Origin: Sinonovacula constricta
Taxonomy: Eukaryota > Mollusca > Bivalvia > Cardiida > Solecurtidae
Reading direction: 5' to 3'
Assembly (NCBI GenBank): GCA_007844125.1
Contig: CM017557.1
Location: 57,674,857 to 57,738,856, forward strand
DNA: 64,000 bases
Shown in pieces: positions 23,701-34,584 of this stretch. The notes beneath the pieces were generated by a model that was not told the DNA's origin, did no database searches, and was given only the letters and a program-made list of their open reading frames with translations. The stretch's first letter is position 1, and each line of letters opens with the position of its first letter. The position numbers and the translations under genes were made by a program.

Positions 23701-26700
23701 ATAATCAGTAAATAAAAATAGAAACAGAAAAGGTAAACAAGTAACAGAAAAGTAAATACATATATACATAATATGAATATTGTATGAATGTGTCATTTTC
23801 TCATTTACTACTCTTACACAAACAGAATGTGAGTGAAGTGATATATATACAATACAATCCCAGAATTTAGGGAGGGTAATTAGGAGAGTCGGTCAAGATC
23901 AAAAGGGCAAGAAAAAATGTGTAAACTCACTGATAGGTTCACTGAGACAGATAAAAGGACAGTAACTTTTTGAAAGAAACATTGCCATGTAACGACTTTT
24001 TAACACAGGATTATTGATCAATTATACATTTGCAACAAATGTGTATTTGCAATCACTTCATCCTCTGTGCAAGTACATAAAAATAAGTTAAGTACATACA
24101 TCTTTCATAGAATTAATAACATGGTCATTTATAATGCTGATAAATTTTGCGGAGCCCGCCAACAGCAGTCTTATAATGGAGTTTCATTTTATTTAGCTAT
24201 TAGACCTGTTTGTTTAGCAAGTAAGTAATTCTCAAAATTTCTGAGAGAGAGGAGAGAGGTTGGAAATATGACATCTTTGCATGGTTTAAAGACCAATAAT
24301 AAATAATATTTTCATGACAACTATATTATGAATACTTTCCATCATTTCAGAAAATGGAATTATCAAATCAGAAAGAGTTGTGGATGCTATGAAGAAAGTA
24401 GACAGAGCACATTTCTGTCGCAGTAACCCTTATGTAGACTCGCCACAAAGCATTGGATATCAAGTCACTATCAGTGCTCCTCATATGGTAATACACTAAG
24501 TATGTCTTGAAAATGATAAGTTTTAAATTAGCTTTGCTTATTTATAAGGTACAATATAAAAATAAACTCAACATAAGTTACATTTTAAGAAATTTGCTGA
24601 AGCAGTATTAAAACAAAATAAACATTTCCCTTTGCATTTTTTGTAGTAAATGTTTTTGTTGTGTTTTTTGTGTGTTTTGGATGGCAATTAGAAAAAGATA
24701 ATAACTTCAGCTCTTGCAAAAGTGTAAAGGAAGAAATCTTTATAAAAACAAAAGTAAGTTAAAATCAAATTTGAAATGTTTTGCCTTCAGCATCAATGCA
24801 TCCTGCACAGTTCACATTTTGTTCCTTATTTTACAGCATGCCCACGCCTTGGAATTGTTGTCTGGCAACTTAAAAGAAGGAAGTCGAGCCCTCGATGTCG
24901 GATCAGGCAGTGGCTATCTAACAGCATGTATGGCTCTTATGGTAGGTATAGGGGTGATAACAGAAAAAGCATGGAATTGGCTATCTAACAGCATGTATGG
25001 CTCTTATGGTAGGTATAGGGGTGATTACAGAAAAAGCATGGAATTGGCTATCTAACAGCATGTATGGCTCTTATGGTAGGTATAGGGGTGATTACAGAAA
25101 AAGGATAGAATTGGCTATCTAACAGCATGTATGGCTCTTATGGTAGGTATAGGGGTGATTACAGAAAAAGCATGGAATTGGCTATCTAACAGCATATATG
25201 GCTCTTATGGTAGGTATAGGGGTGATTACAGAAAAAGCATGGAATTGGCTATCTAACAGCATGTATGGCTCTTATGGTAGGTATAGGGGTGATAACAGAA
25301 AAAGCATAGAATTGGCTATCTAACAGCATGTATGGCTCTTATGGTAGGTATAGGGGTGATAACAGAAGTAGCATGACATTCTTTTCCTAAAGGTTTGCTT
25401 CCATTCACAAACAGTAAGCTAAAAAAAAATTATCTTACTTTAAAAAAGCATGGAATTGGCTATCTAACAGCATGTATGGCTCTTATGGTAGGTATAGGGG
25501 TGATAACAGAAAAAGCATAGAATTGGCTATCTAACAGCATGTATGGCTCTTATGGTAGGTATAGGGGTGATTACAGAAAAAGCATGGAATTGGCTATCTA
25601 ACAGCATATATGGCTCTTATGGTAGGTATAGGGGTGATTACAGAAAAAGCATGGAATTGGCTATCTAACAGCATGTATGGCTCTTATGGTAGGTATAGGG
25701 GTGATAACAGAAAAAGCATAGAATTGGCTATCTAACAGCATGTATGGCTCTTATGGTAGGTATAGGGGTGATAACAGAAGTAGCATGACATTCTTTTCCT
25801 AAAGGTTTGCTTCCATTCACAAACAGTAAGCTAAAAAAAAATTATCTTACTTTAAAAAAGCATGGAATTGGCTATCTTATAGCTTGTATGGCTCTTATAA
25901 GTTAAATATCATAGATATATCATTTCATAGAAAAATCTCGCATCTGAATCATTATGTCTTATAAAATGGTAGTATTGTATAAGGCATTAAATAAGTACCT
26001 CATTAAAAATGTATTGGAGATATGTTCTCTTTCACTAGTTGTCAAAATATTTTTATAATATTGATTAGAATTATGCTAATTTATTTAGATATCACATGAA
26101 GCCTTTGATTTGTATATATTTTAGGCAGATTAACAACAGGTGCTATGAAGTATTTGTCTAAATGTTTAGTATTACATGTCTAATGTCTATGCCATTGATT
26201 TCCCGGGATATTTTCAATTTTGCTCAAGCGGTATAATACATGTATGCATACATTTTTATAGATGTAATTTACATCACCATGGTCTTCAATAGAAACTAAT
26301 ATGATCATTTAGTGGCAATTTATTTACTGAGTAGACCATAAAGTTCAGATATCTTTCTCCATTTACCGGCTGCAATAGCTCAGTTAGTAGAGCTTCGGTT
26401 TGCGGATCGGGAGGTCGTGGGTTCAAACCCCTGCCGGGTCAAACCAAAGACATTAAAGTTGGTAGTAGTGGTTTCCCTCCTAACGCTTGGGGCTAAGGGG
26501 ACAGCATTATGCCTGACTTGTCAGTGTCAGTATAATAAACCGACCGGGTTCAGTCCTTGGGCACCTTAATGTGCCCCTGTGCTATAATGATAGAAATGTC
26601 GCTGCACAGTATCGACAAAAATGCAGGCAAATCCCAATCCCAATCTCATGTCCTTGATTCCTTATTGTATTATCAGGTTGGTCCCACTGGTAAAGCTGTT

Positions 26701-29312
26701 GGTATTGACCATATCAAGGAGCTGGTAGATGGTTCCATCACCAACATCAAGAAGGATCCAAGTCTTGGTGCACTGTTGGAGACCGGCCAGATTACCATGG
26801 TGACAGGTGATGGACGGAAGGGATATGAGCCTGAGGCACCCTATGATGCTATACATGTAGGGGCAGCAGCACCTACCCTACCAATTGATGTAAGAAGCTT
26901 TATGGTTTATTTATGTATGTTAATAAGTGATTTGATATAGGCCCTGTTATCTGCCTGAGGGCAGTTGTGGTGTCCAAAGGCCGAGGGCCAGCACGACTGA
27001 TCTGAGGACACAACAGGGCCAATATCAAACCACTTATTTTTTGACAATTTTATTAAATAACTACATTTACTTATAACATTTCACAAGTAATACTTAATTA
27101 GTTTTTGCATCAATCCAAGTCAGAAAATGCTTGTTTGTGTTTTTTGTGAAATCTACATGTAAATTTATAATACCTTTGGTTAAGCACTACCAATACATGC
27201 TGTGAATGTTTGAAAACCAGGAATATTTTGTTTCATAAATTTATGCAACCTGTCGGCATCTACGAATAGACTGAGTTAAATCAAAATGGCTGCAATTTCC
27301 CAGAGCTTCTTGCTGAAATCTATTTAATTTTTTTGGCCCTGCCTTATTAGCCAATCAAACTACTTCAAATGTGGGCTTTATATCATTTTATCCCACCATC
27401 TCTGTAAATATCGGTTGATATAACCTGTGTGATAAAGATGAGCTTTATCAACCGATATTCGCGCACTTGCTCTAAGCCGGACTACTTTTTTGATGAAACG
27501 ATCAGGAATGTTTACGAGAACGAAACTCATTTATCCCATAATTATGCTTATGGTCACCCCAAAAATGTCCATAATATAAATATTGGTTAAATAGAGCAAA
27601 AAAAGCTATTAAAAAAAAAGGGGTGAGAGCGGTTTCGATCTCTGTCCTGCAGGATTGAAAACTTAAGTAGCAGCGTCTTAACCGACTGAGCTAACCGGAC
27701 AGTTGCTCACAAGCTTCCGAAGTTTTTTTTAAGAATGAAATAGAAAATTTGAAAACATAAAAGATTCTTACCAGAAAAATGAAACAACATGTATAACAGG
27801 AACATGATTAAAATTGTTTAGTAATAGTAATAAAATCAATAAAAGTACGAATTTGTAGTCTGCAAAAATAAAAACAACTGTCGAAATGTCAGATCATGCG
27901 AGTCCCCATTGTTTTGATGTTATTTAGTGTGAATTGAAAGAATGTGATGAAGAATTGTGTAAAAACCTAAGCAGTGTTGAAGAGATGAGCTACGAGGATT
28001 TCGAGGCAAAATCTGGCTTTAATCCGAACATTTTTGAGAAGGAAATTGATCTTGAATCTGTGGTGACTGTCTCAAATTGCAACCATCTGCCTAATCTTAG
28101 GACAGACCCTGATGATCAAATGTCGTTACATGAGGAACATTCAAATGGCTTAGATAGAGCTCGAATCAAATACAGCTGACTGCACAGATCTGGACAAATG
28201 TGCTAAAAGATCACAGTTTCTAGACGTAAACATGAACACCAACCCACCACCTCCAATCCCAACATTTCTCCAAATTTCGCAAGTCACGCTGTCAAAAACA
28301 CAACTATTCGAAATTTTAAAGCGCTATATTCAGTGTTCATAATTTCATCATTGTCATCAACAATTAAAATCAATGAGCTACTGTTTGTTACATCCATAAA
28401 CACACACAAACCTCGAATGTAATTCGCGTTTCTTAATGCCAAGTGCGTAGCAACTTTAATGTTACACGGCCTTGACATTACACACTACATGTATAACTTT
28501 ACAAGAGGGTATGATTTTTGTTGATCTTTTTTTTTAACCATTATTTTTAGTTATCGTAATCAATAAAATTACAACCTTATGTATAGCACAAATAAAATAA
28601 AAGAAATAATATGTTTATTGTCTTATTTTTTATTGTAAAATAGAACTATTTCTTATAGCTGAATTACTCTATTGCTTGCGCATGAATTTCGTGTATTGCA
28701 TTGGAATGTCAGATCATGTAAAGGAGGAGGAGTAGCAGTAAATTTAAATGTTTCCCTTTGAAAAGCTGTTGATGGTGGGATAAAAAGGCAAGCCTCGTGC
28801 TTTCTGATTTTCTTAGCCACGCATGATAACATTTATCTATATCAACACTAACCTGGTATTCTCTATATCACTTTTCAGCCCAGAGCCGAAAAAGTGATAT
28901 TGATACTGGCACTGTTTTTAAGCAGGCCATTATGATATTGAACATGGCAGGTGCTTTTTTTAAAAGACTAATAATGTATAGTTTTTTAATAAATTATGTT
29001 AATTATATACAGTTGATTATTAAAGTTAATAATTAAAGGCCAGTTCTGTCATTGATCATGCATGTACAGGAATAAACAAAATTGATTTGATCATCTCCTC
29101 TGGATACATATTGTTGTCCTTTATCTTACCAGTTAGTGAAGCAGCTAAAACCTGGTGGTCGGCTGATTATTCCGGTTGGGGAGGAGGGAGGCAACCAAAT
29201 GCTACAACAGATAGACAAGCAAGAAGACGGCTCGACATCCACAAAAAATTTGATGGGTGTCATCTACGTACCATTGACTAGCAAGGAAAAGCAATGGCCA
29301 AGGTTCCGATAA
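20679..29312 (+). CDS. PCMT1: protein-L-isoaspartate(D-aspartate) O-methyltransferase, short-form transcript
   Basis: Cytosolic repair enzyme that transfers methyl from S-adenosylmethionine to isoaspartyl residues, starting their return to aspartate. CDS is join(20679..20733, 24351..24487, 24837..24941, 26677..26889, 29133..29312), 690 bp, 229 aa (human form about 227). All introns are GT-AG and phases agree (1,0,0,0). Motifs: [14 protein letters not shown] at the start as in animal PCMTs; [28 protein letters not shown] (SAM-binding motif I); [55 protein letters not shown] near the end. The start is chosen by homology. An in-frame ATG 96 bp upstream (20583) could add 32 residues. Introns 3 and 4 carry a satellite, a SINE and a transposon-like insertion. 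A distal alternative last exon lies at 35093. Confidence 0.97.
21071..21185 (+). CDS. possible orphan first exon inside PCMT1 intron 1
   Basis: ATG at 21071 (context GGAAATGG) opens 38 codons of Lys/Arg-rich sequence beginning [18 protein letters not shown] and containing [16 protein letters not shown]. It meets a strong GTAAGT donor at 21186, phase 1. Reading through the donor continues [10 protein letters not shown]. This loosely recalls the N-terminal basic stretch of transposon-derived ZNF862-like proteins. No partner exon was found. It may be a remnant, the start of a nested gene, or chance. Confidence 0.28.
22548..22555. promoter_or_regulatory. palindromic CRE, TGACGTCA
   Basis: A perfect 8-bp CREB/ATF consensus in a locally GC-richer patch (AAAATGGCGCTATGACGCGA just before it) in PCMT1 intron 1. 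It could mark an intronic enhancer or alternative promoter. Sequence match only. Confidence 0.4.
24351..24487 (+). CDS. PCMT1: PCMT1 coding exon 2
   Basis: Acceptor CATTTCAG, donor GTAATA, 137 bp, entering phase 1 and leaving phase 0. Encodes [16 protein letters not shown], then [19 protein letters not shown] and VTISAPHM, the conserved N-terminal half of the family. Confidence 0.96.
24837..24941 (+). CDS. PCMT1: PCMT1 coding exon 3 (SAM-binding motif I)
   Basis: Acceptor TTATTTTACAG, donor GTAGGT, 105 bp (35 codons), phase 0 at both ends. Encodes [18 protein letters not shown] and [17 protein letters not shown]. Its last 31 bases and its donor are the founder of the 67-bp satellite that follows immediately. 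Confidence 0.96.
24911..25885. repeat. 67-bp satellite derived from the PCMT1 exon 3/intron 3 junction
   Basis: Units begin TGGCTATCTAACAGCATGTA at 24911, 24978, 25045, 25112, 25179, 25246 and 25313, then at 25457, 25524, 25591, 25658 and 25725, with a decayed unit at 25869. Spacing is exactly 67 bp within each block. Each unit repeats ten codons of exon 3 and the GTAGGT donor. The spacer with TAGCATGACATTCTTTTCC follows each block, so a 412-bp higher-order unit is present about twice (25045-25456 and 25457-25868), almost identical. Confidence 0.97.
26368..26660 (+). mobile_element. tRNA-derived SINE (family B)
   Basis: Head GCAATAGCTCAGTTAGTAGA (A box) and GGGTTCAAACCCC (B box), then a body with GGGGACAGCATTATGCC, ACCGGGTTCAGTCC and GCCCCTGTGCTATAATGATA. 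It ends in AATCCCAATCCCAATC about 17-20 bases before the exon 4 acceptor. Other copies: 32815-33085 (+) and 41690-41987 (-). Confidence 0.85.
26677..26889 (+). CDS. PCMT1: PCMT1 coding exon 4
   Basis: Acceptor TTGTATTATCAG, donor GTAAGA, 213 bp (71 codons), phase 0 at both ends. Contains [25 protein letters not shown] and [17 protein letters not shown], the central methyltransferase fold and substrate-loop region. Confidence 0.97.
26922..27038. repeat. 27-bp inverted repeat, 63-nt loop
   Basis: AATAAGTGATTTGATATAGG-CCCTGTT (26922-26948) pairs with AACAGGGCCAATATCAAACC-ACTTATT (27012-27038) at 25 of 27 positions. The loop (CTGAGGGCAG...GGCCGAGGGCCAGC) is itself GC-rich and structured. It starts 32 bases after the exon 4 donor. 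Confidence 0.85.
27640..27710 (-). other. tRNA-like sequence (pseudogene or SINE head)
   Basis: On the minus strand: GGTTAGCTCAGTCGGTTAAG (good A box), then GATCGAAACC in place of the B-box GGTTCGANNCC. The acceptor stem does not pair and the anticodon region is unclear, so it is not a working tRNA gene. Confidence 0.5.
27886..28179 (+). pseudogene. unrecognised acidic ORF, decayed
   Basis: From ATG 27886 the frame reads [13 protein letters not shown], a stop, then an open stretch with [20 protein letters not shown] and [17 protein letters not shown], ending at 28179. The codon composition looks protein-like rather than random. It sits inside the 1.4-kb inverted-repeat unit, so a transposon-encoded protein remnant is the likeliest explanation. 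No family recognised. Confidence 0.4.
28865..28900. repeat. 11-bp perfect hairpin
   Basis: ATATCACTTTT (28865-28875) and AAAAGTGATAT (28890-28900) around a 14-nt loop. It lies beyond the right end of the 1.4-kb unit and resembles the GATAT...GGCCCTGTT words of the inverted repeat at 26922, so both may belong to one larger insertion. Confidence 0.6.
29133..29312 (+). CDS. PCMT1: PCMT1 coding exon 5, read-through C-terminus
   Basis: Acceptor CTTTATCTTACCAG. Encodes [34 protein letters not shown] and [18 protein letters not shown], then TAA at 29310. An internal GT at 29303 (CCAAG|GTTCCG) can act as a donor that removes the RFR-stop end and joins to 35093. In mammals the same position distinguishes the RWK and RDEL isoforms. 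Confidence 0.95.
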   Translation, partial: LVKQLKPGGRLIIPVGEEGGNQMLQQIDKQEDGSTSTKNLMGVIYVPLTSKEKQWPRFR

Positions 29313-31990
29313 GTTTTACATCTCCCTGTACCCATGCATGTTGGACCTTTTCTATACAGGTCTATATCTTCTCCCACATTCTGCTGCTTATTTTGTTTTG
29401 TTTTTCTAATTAATTAACATTATCAACACCCAGCACTGCTGCTCCTTGTATTGTATGGGAGACCCATGGTCTCTTAAGGCTGCAAGTTCTAATCAATCAT
29501 AATAGGCCTTTTTCTGAAACTAGGTTAAGTCTCTTGAAAATTTCCTCCCCTATTAGTGTACTGATTGATCAACTCTTGAAAAATACAACATCCATCTGGA
29601 GACTTCAAAGTTCTCACACTAACAGGGTTTGACATTAAGACCCGACCGAACAACATTCACTAGTAGATAAGTAGTCCGGTCTAGCTAAATCCTAGGCTAG
29701 CTGGACCGACTGGTTCGCCGAATATCTGCCTATGAATGAATCAAAAGTAAAAAAAATGATTTATAATGGTTAAACTCTGTCAAACTATTGACGCTTGTCT
29801 AAACAGTTTCTTAGGAAACCCGCATGTGCTATATTTAGCGGTATATTTTGTAGCAACCTTGACATACGTTCACTTATTGGCTGGTGTTTTCAGAATGAGG
29901 CTTTTTCCCGACGCACTTGTCAAATATCCAATGTCGTAATACTTCTTGTTGAGCAGGATACGAATGCTTATTTATTGATCTAACTTTTTATTTTCTAATT
30001 TTTACCAAACTTCCCTATTATTATTTATACTATTTAAATAAAAATGTGAGGGATACAAATGCACGGAGACTATCTGTACTGTTGGGATCCCAAGTATTAC
30101 GACAAAAGATTATTATACGGTTTGTTTATATCGCACTATGTGCAGACAACACAAAAATGTAGAGCAATTTATTTAATTTTGTTTTTTTCGTACCGCAAAA
30201 AAAAGTTGACAATATGGAAAAAAAAGAAGACAATACGAAAAGAAAGAGGAAAAATGCTTAAGATCGTTTTGTTCAAAATGAACAGAAGAGTTTAGTTGGC
30301 TAGATTTTGAAGAAATTATGTTTTGTAAGGATAGTGATAAGGATAAAGATAGTATGAAGCATATGGAGGATTTGTTGTCAGTACGGACAATTTTAGAATC
30401 GATAATATTAGGGGCAATCTGAATCTGAATTCCACAAATTCACCAACGAAAATATGATCTAAAGTACAGCTCACCGCTCACTTTTATTGCATCCTATACA
30501 GTAAATAATGCAGGTTGACAATTAGTCATTTGAGTCCAGCCTGTTCAGTTGTGTGAAAATGTCTAGTCATGTAGGTATGGTCATACTTCACTTTCGAGTC
30601 ATATAAGTACCAATTTATGATACCTATATTAGACTAGAAAATTAAGTATAACCGTACCTAAGTTGCATTAATAGAATGTTAAGTTTCATACTAATTTTCG
30701 ATTCATAAATGTCACATTCTTAGTTATATTGGTATGTTATTGTAACACAATGCTTGAACTCATATAACAATTTGATTTCAGTATGTCTTGTATCTGTGTT
30801 ATGCGTTTTACATTTTGGTCTAGTCGTGTTTAGCTCAGGTCTAGTAAGTTTTCTAAGTTACTGGACCACTGGTCCAGCTCTCAAAAAAGTTAATATTGAA
30901 CCCTGACTTAGCAATATGTCCTCACTGTGTCTGCATGCAGTCATCATATATTTATTCTGTAAATGCTGGTGTTAGTACTGATTAAGTCTAAATATTTTCA
31001 AATGGAAGTTTCTGAATTATCCCTGAAAACAATTTTTCATATTGATCCAAAGTTGACACTAGTTGTTGTTGTAGTTGCATGCTTTTAATGGTATACACCA
31101 AGCACAGAGTTATCAACCATTTTTTTCATTATTTATTTATTGTAGCATCGTCCTTAGTCAATAAGATAACTTTATTCATTAAAACTTTATTGATCATAGT
31201 TAACACATGTTTAAGGTGTCATAAAATGCATTTAGAACAAAAAGGTTGGCTTTTTGTCAAAATAATATATTCAGACTTAGAAATATGGAGTGTTTAATCT
31301 TGGTTCAGGAAGTCGGTACTTTAATTGCTTTTCTATTTTTATTGTAACTCTGCACAGATTGTGAGGAAAAAATCCTTGGATAAATTTTGATTAATATTTT
31401 ACTTTCTCAAGAAAGTATTTTTTGTACTTGTATTCTTTAATCATTGTACGCTGAACACAGAATATTCAACTATTTTTTACCATTGAGACATAGCATTGTC
31501 GTTTGCACATTTAATCTTCTGGTAAATCATTTAATTAACTGTGAAGATATAAAAAGCTCTTTTTTGCTTACATGATTTTTCTAAAAAGTATACTTTTTTC
31601 AATTCTTACAGAAAAATTCCCATTTGGGACAAAATCAAATTTAGAGACCTAATTTTATTAATTTTTTTTTTTTTTGGTAAACATTCTGTACAAACTGTTT
31701 ATGTTATTGTTATGCATAGACATAAAAACATAAAATCTTTTTTATGTCAGTCTGTACAGAAATAAAAATTTATTTGCAAAGTATCCCTTAGTTGCATTTT
31801 CCTTCTATAAAAAAAAAAGAAATACTTAACTCATAAAAAGTTTTCATTCAACTTGTGCTTCATGAAAAAAGTAAAATGCTTATGTTTTACATTTTAAGTT
31901 AACTGGCAATTATTAATATTTTGTGTTGCTTTATATATTTTACTGGATCAATCAACTCTGGTTGTGGCTTAATCTGCTACATTTGTCTTT
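29313..31990. other. non-coding: 3' UTR or intron 5 of PCMT1
   Basis: For the short isoform this is 3' flank (no canonical AATAAA was seen close after the stop). For the long isoform it is intron. Related 'ccggtctagct...ctggaccgactgg' words at 29685-29715 and 'tggaccactggtccag' at 30860-30880 suggest an old element between them. A T-run lies at 31660-31674. Confidence 0.5.
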
Positions 31991-31994
31991 TGTA

Positions 31995-32185
31995 TTTGTT
32001 TTTTTGTTTGTTTGTTTTTTGTTACATCGCACCGACACAATTACTGTCATATTGGCAACGTCCAGCTTATTATTGGTGGATGAAGGTCTAAGACTTATGT
32101 CTGGGTAGAACCACCAGGGCATCGCTGGAAAACCTCCCCACTTGAAAGTTCTCGCCCCGATCAAAACTCAAACCCAAGTGGTGAG
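31995..32185 (-). mobile_element. SINE family C
   Basis: Contains ATTGGCAACGTCCAGCTTAT, TATGTCTGGGTAGAACCACC and CTTGAAAGTTCTCGCCCCGA, matching 48361-48585 base for base over long stretches. The tRNA-like head is decayed. Confidence 0.7.
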
Positions 32186-32814
32186 GTTGTATTATTGTGA
32201 TATTTTTATATAACATTAGGTTATTTGTATAAAAGTAGATTTGTTAATTGTTTGTTGATTTTCAGTACTTGCAACTGCACTTAGGAGGACTCTGTTTAGG
32301 GTATGCACTTTTGTGCTTTAACTTTAGTAAATCTTATCGAACGACTTAGGAGTTCTGTTCAGAAAATTCTTAAGTTCGTAAAAGTTTTATTACATAAAAT
32401 GAAAATTTATTGATCACTAGGGTTATTCTTTGTTTTCCTAAAGTATAATAGTCCTTAGGGATTAAAATATAGTAGTGAATGGACAATAATGCAACATTTT
32501 ATCACTGTTTACTAGGGATGATATTGAGTACTTGAGTGAGTGAGTACTTGATTACTCAAGTACTTCATAGAATGCTGATACTCCAGTGTAAAAATAACTT
32601 ATCAAGTACTTAAATTGGGATTAGACAATTATATATTTAATTGAAAAATTAAAAGCAAAGCAAATTAAGTCAGTGTCGAATGTTGGTTGAAATTACAACC
32701 AGTATGTGTCCAGCTTAAAACTACACTCCTTTCCATCATCAATTTACCTACATATCCCACTGTGCTTACCTGAACGAGACCACATCACCAATCAGGCCTC
32801 GTCATCTTCCTCCA

Positions 32815-33085
32815 CCGGCCGCAATAGCTCAGGTGGAAGAGCGTCAGCTTGCGGATCAACGGTTGTGGGTTCAAACCCCAGCTGGAGTTTAAAGTTGGTA
32901 GTAGTGGCTTCCCTTCTAATGCTCTGGGCTAAGGGGACAGCATTACGCCTGACTCGTCGGTGTCAGTATAATGGATCGGCCGGATTCAATCCCTGGGCAC
33001 CTCATAAGTGCCCCTGTGCTATAATGATAGAAATGTCACTGCACAGTATCCTCAAAAATGCCGGTAATCCCATTCCAACCCTCAT
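32815..33085 (+). mobile_element. tRNA-derived SINE (family B)
   Basis: GCAATAGCTCAGGTGGAAGA head, GGGTTCAAACCCC B box, and a body as in 26368-26660, with a short deletion after the B box. Ends ATCCCATTCCAACC. Confidence 0.85.
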
Positions 33086-33329
33086 CTTCCTTCTGACCAC
33101 GCTCCTCAACCATGTTTCTTTTTTAATTACTTCTTAATAAACATGCCTTAACTCTGCCCACATAGCATTTTTACTTGACTCATAATTGGTCAGATTAGCA
33201 GATCATTCCAATTAAGGTTAATGACGTTGGATGACGCTGGATGGAAATTAAGTCGGATCATCAGATTATATCGTGCTGGAGCAAGTCTAAGAAGCTCAGT
33301 TATGACTGATCAATGGGATGCATTGTTGA

Positions 33330-33622
33330 AATGGAAATTGTCTCCCTTGTTAGTTTATATTTAAGGTATCTATACAAGAGGCATGTTCTTTTAGTTGGAA
33401 TTCTTGGACTTTTTTGCAGAAATATAAGCTTAAAATCCATTTAAATACAAAAAAAAAATGGAAGTGTTTGTTGAGTATGGTTAACCTGGGTATCACAAGA
33501 AAGGCAGAAAAGTCATCATACACTCCAAAGAGCACAAGCATTAAAACAGATAAAACAAATGGAAGGACCTACTTGCATTTAAAGGTTATTCAGGGGAGAC
33601 TACTTATTAATGTCTCATTGTA
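33330..33622. mobile_element. short element with GTCTCCC inverted ends (family D)
   Basis: Left end GGAAATTGTCTCCCTTGTTA; right end ATTCAGGGGAGACTACTTAT followed by TAATGTCTC, partly inverted to the left end. Copies: 35745-35870, 39372-39722, 50240-50550 and inverted 60163-60490. Confidence 0.7.
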
Positions 33623-34584
33623 GTATGTCTTGCAATATATATGTCCACCTTCTAATCCTTTATTTTAACTAAGTTTTGTGCTTACAGTAAATAAAATTTC
33701 TAAAAAGTTAAACAACATGATTATGCACACATTTTTATGAATTGGCGATGTAATGCTATGTATTCAATAAGTTGTCATTTCCCCCTCTTTAATCACAAAG
33801 GGTCAAATCCTCAATTTTCTTTTTACATTAAATCATACTCCTTGTGTGTTTGCTGAACTTCAACATGATTTGCCCCAAAATGTTCAATTTGAAGGTCACA
33901 AGTGAAAAAACCTTGTACAAACATCAGTATGTTTTGTATGGTTTTATATATAAACCTCCACCCACTCACCTCACCCCCTGCACAAAAAACACTCACAAGA
34001 AAAAAACAAACACACACACAAACAAAAGCAACTATTATTTATCAGTTTAGATATTATTGAACTTAGACTGGAAAGTAATACCAGCACTTTTTTGGTTTTA
34101 AAAATCTTCTTTGTTTGCAAATCTGACTGTACATTTACTTAATTTAGAAAAAAATGTTTTATGAAGCTTTATTTGAACTTACAAACAAAATTTATGATAC
34201 ACAGTAGATGCAGACAAATCAGCATTCATTCTTATTAAATATATTGAATCTTCCAAATACACCAGGTTTTAATCAATATTGTATTTGTTCTTTTATTGGT
34301 ATTTTCTAGGCTGTTTTTCCTGATCGGCCGATTTTTAACCATGATCTTTCAATATTCAGGTGCGCATTATTGTTAACAGTGCACAAGCATCCAATTCAAG
34401 TTCCTAATCTGAGAAGTGTATTTTATCAACAAATTAAGCCTTAACATAAAATGTTTTTCAATATCAGTGAAATGCTGTAAGGTGGTACTCGGCGCAAAAT
34501 CATATCAGTTGAAAGATAAGCCGAAATAAAATACTACTTATACATGGCCTGTCAAATGAATGTTGATAGTGAAGATGACCAAGT

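Larger units (their letters stand above)
27386..28785. mobile_element. 1.4-kb unit with 15-bp terminal inverted repeats
   Basis: TTTTATCCCACCATC (27386-27400) is exactly inverted as GATGGTGGGATAAAA (28771-28785). Inside the left end is a second perfect inversion, AATATCGGTTGATA (27407-27420) with TATCAACCGATATT (27446-27459). The unit also holds a tRNA-like sequence near 27640-27710 and a decayed open frame at 27886-28179. The 13-mer ATGTCAGATCATG occurs at 27886 and 28706. Probably a degenerate DNA transposon in PCMT1 intron 4. Superfamily not recognised. Confidence 0.55.

Noticed and set aside
24714..25055. 113-aa frame as a single exon
   Set aside because: Only 24837-24941 is coding (family alignment and splice sites); the rest is intron and satellite read-through.
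26557..26940. 127-aa frame starting in the SINE
   Set aside because: The true exon begins at 26677 after TATTATCAG; the first 40 codons are SINE sequence.
32706..33137. 143-aa plus frame
   Set aside because: Mostly the family B SINE at 32815-33085.
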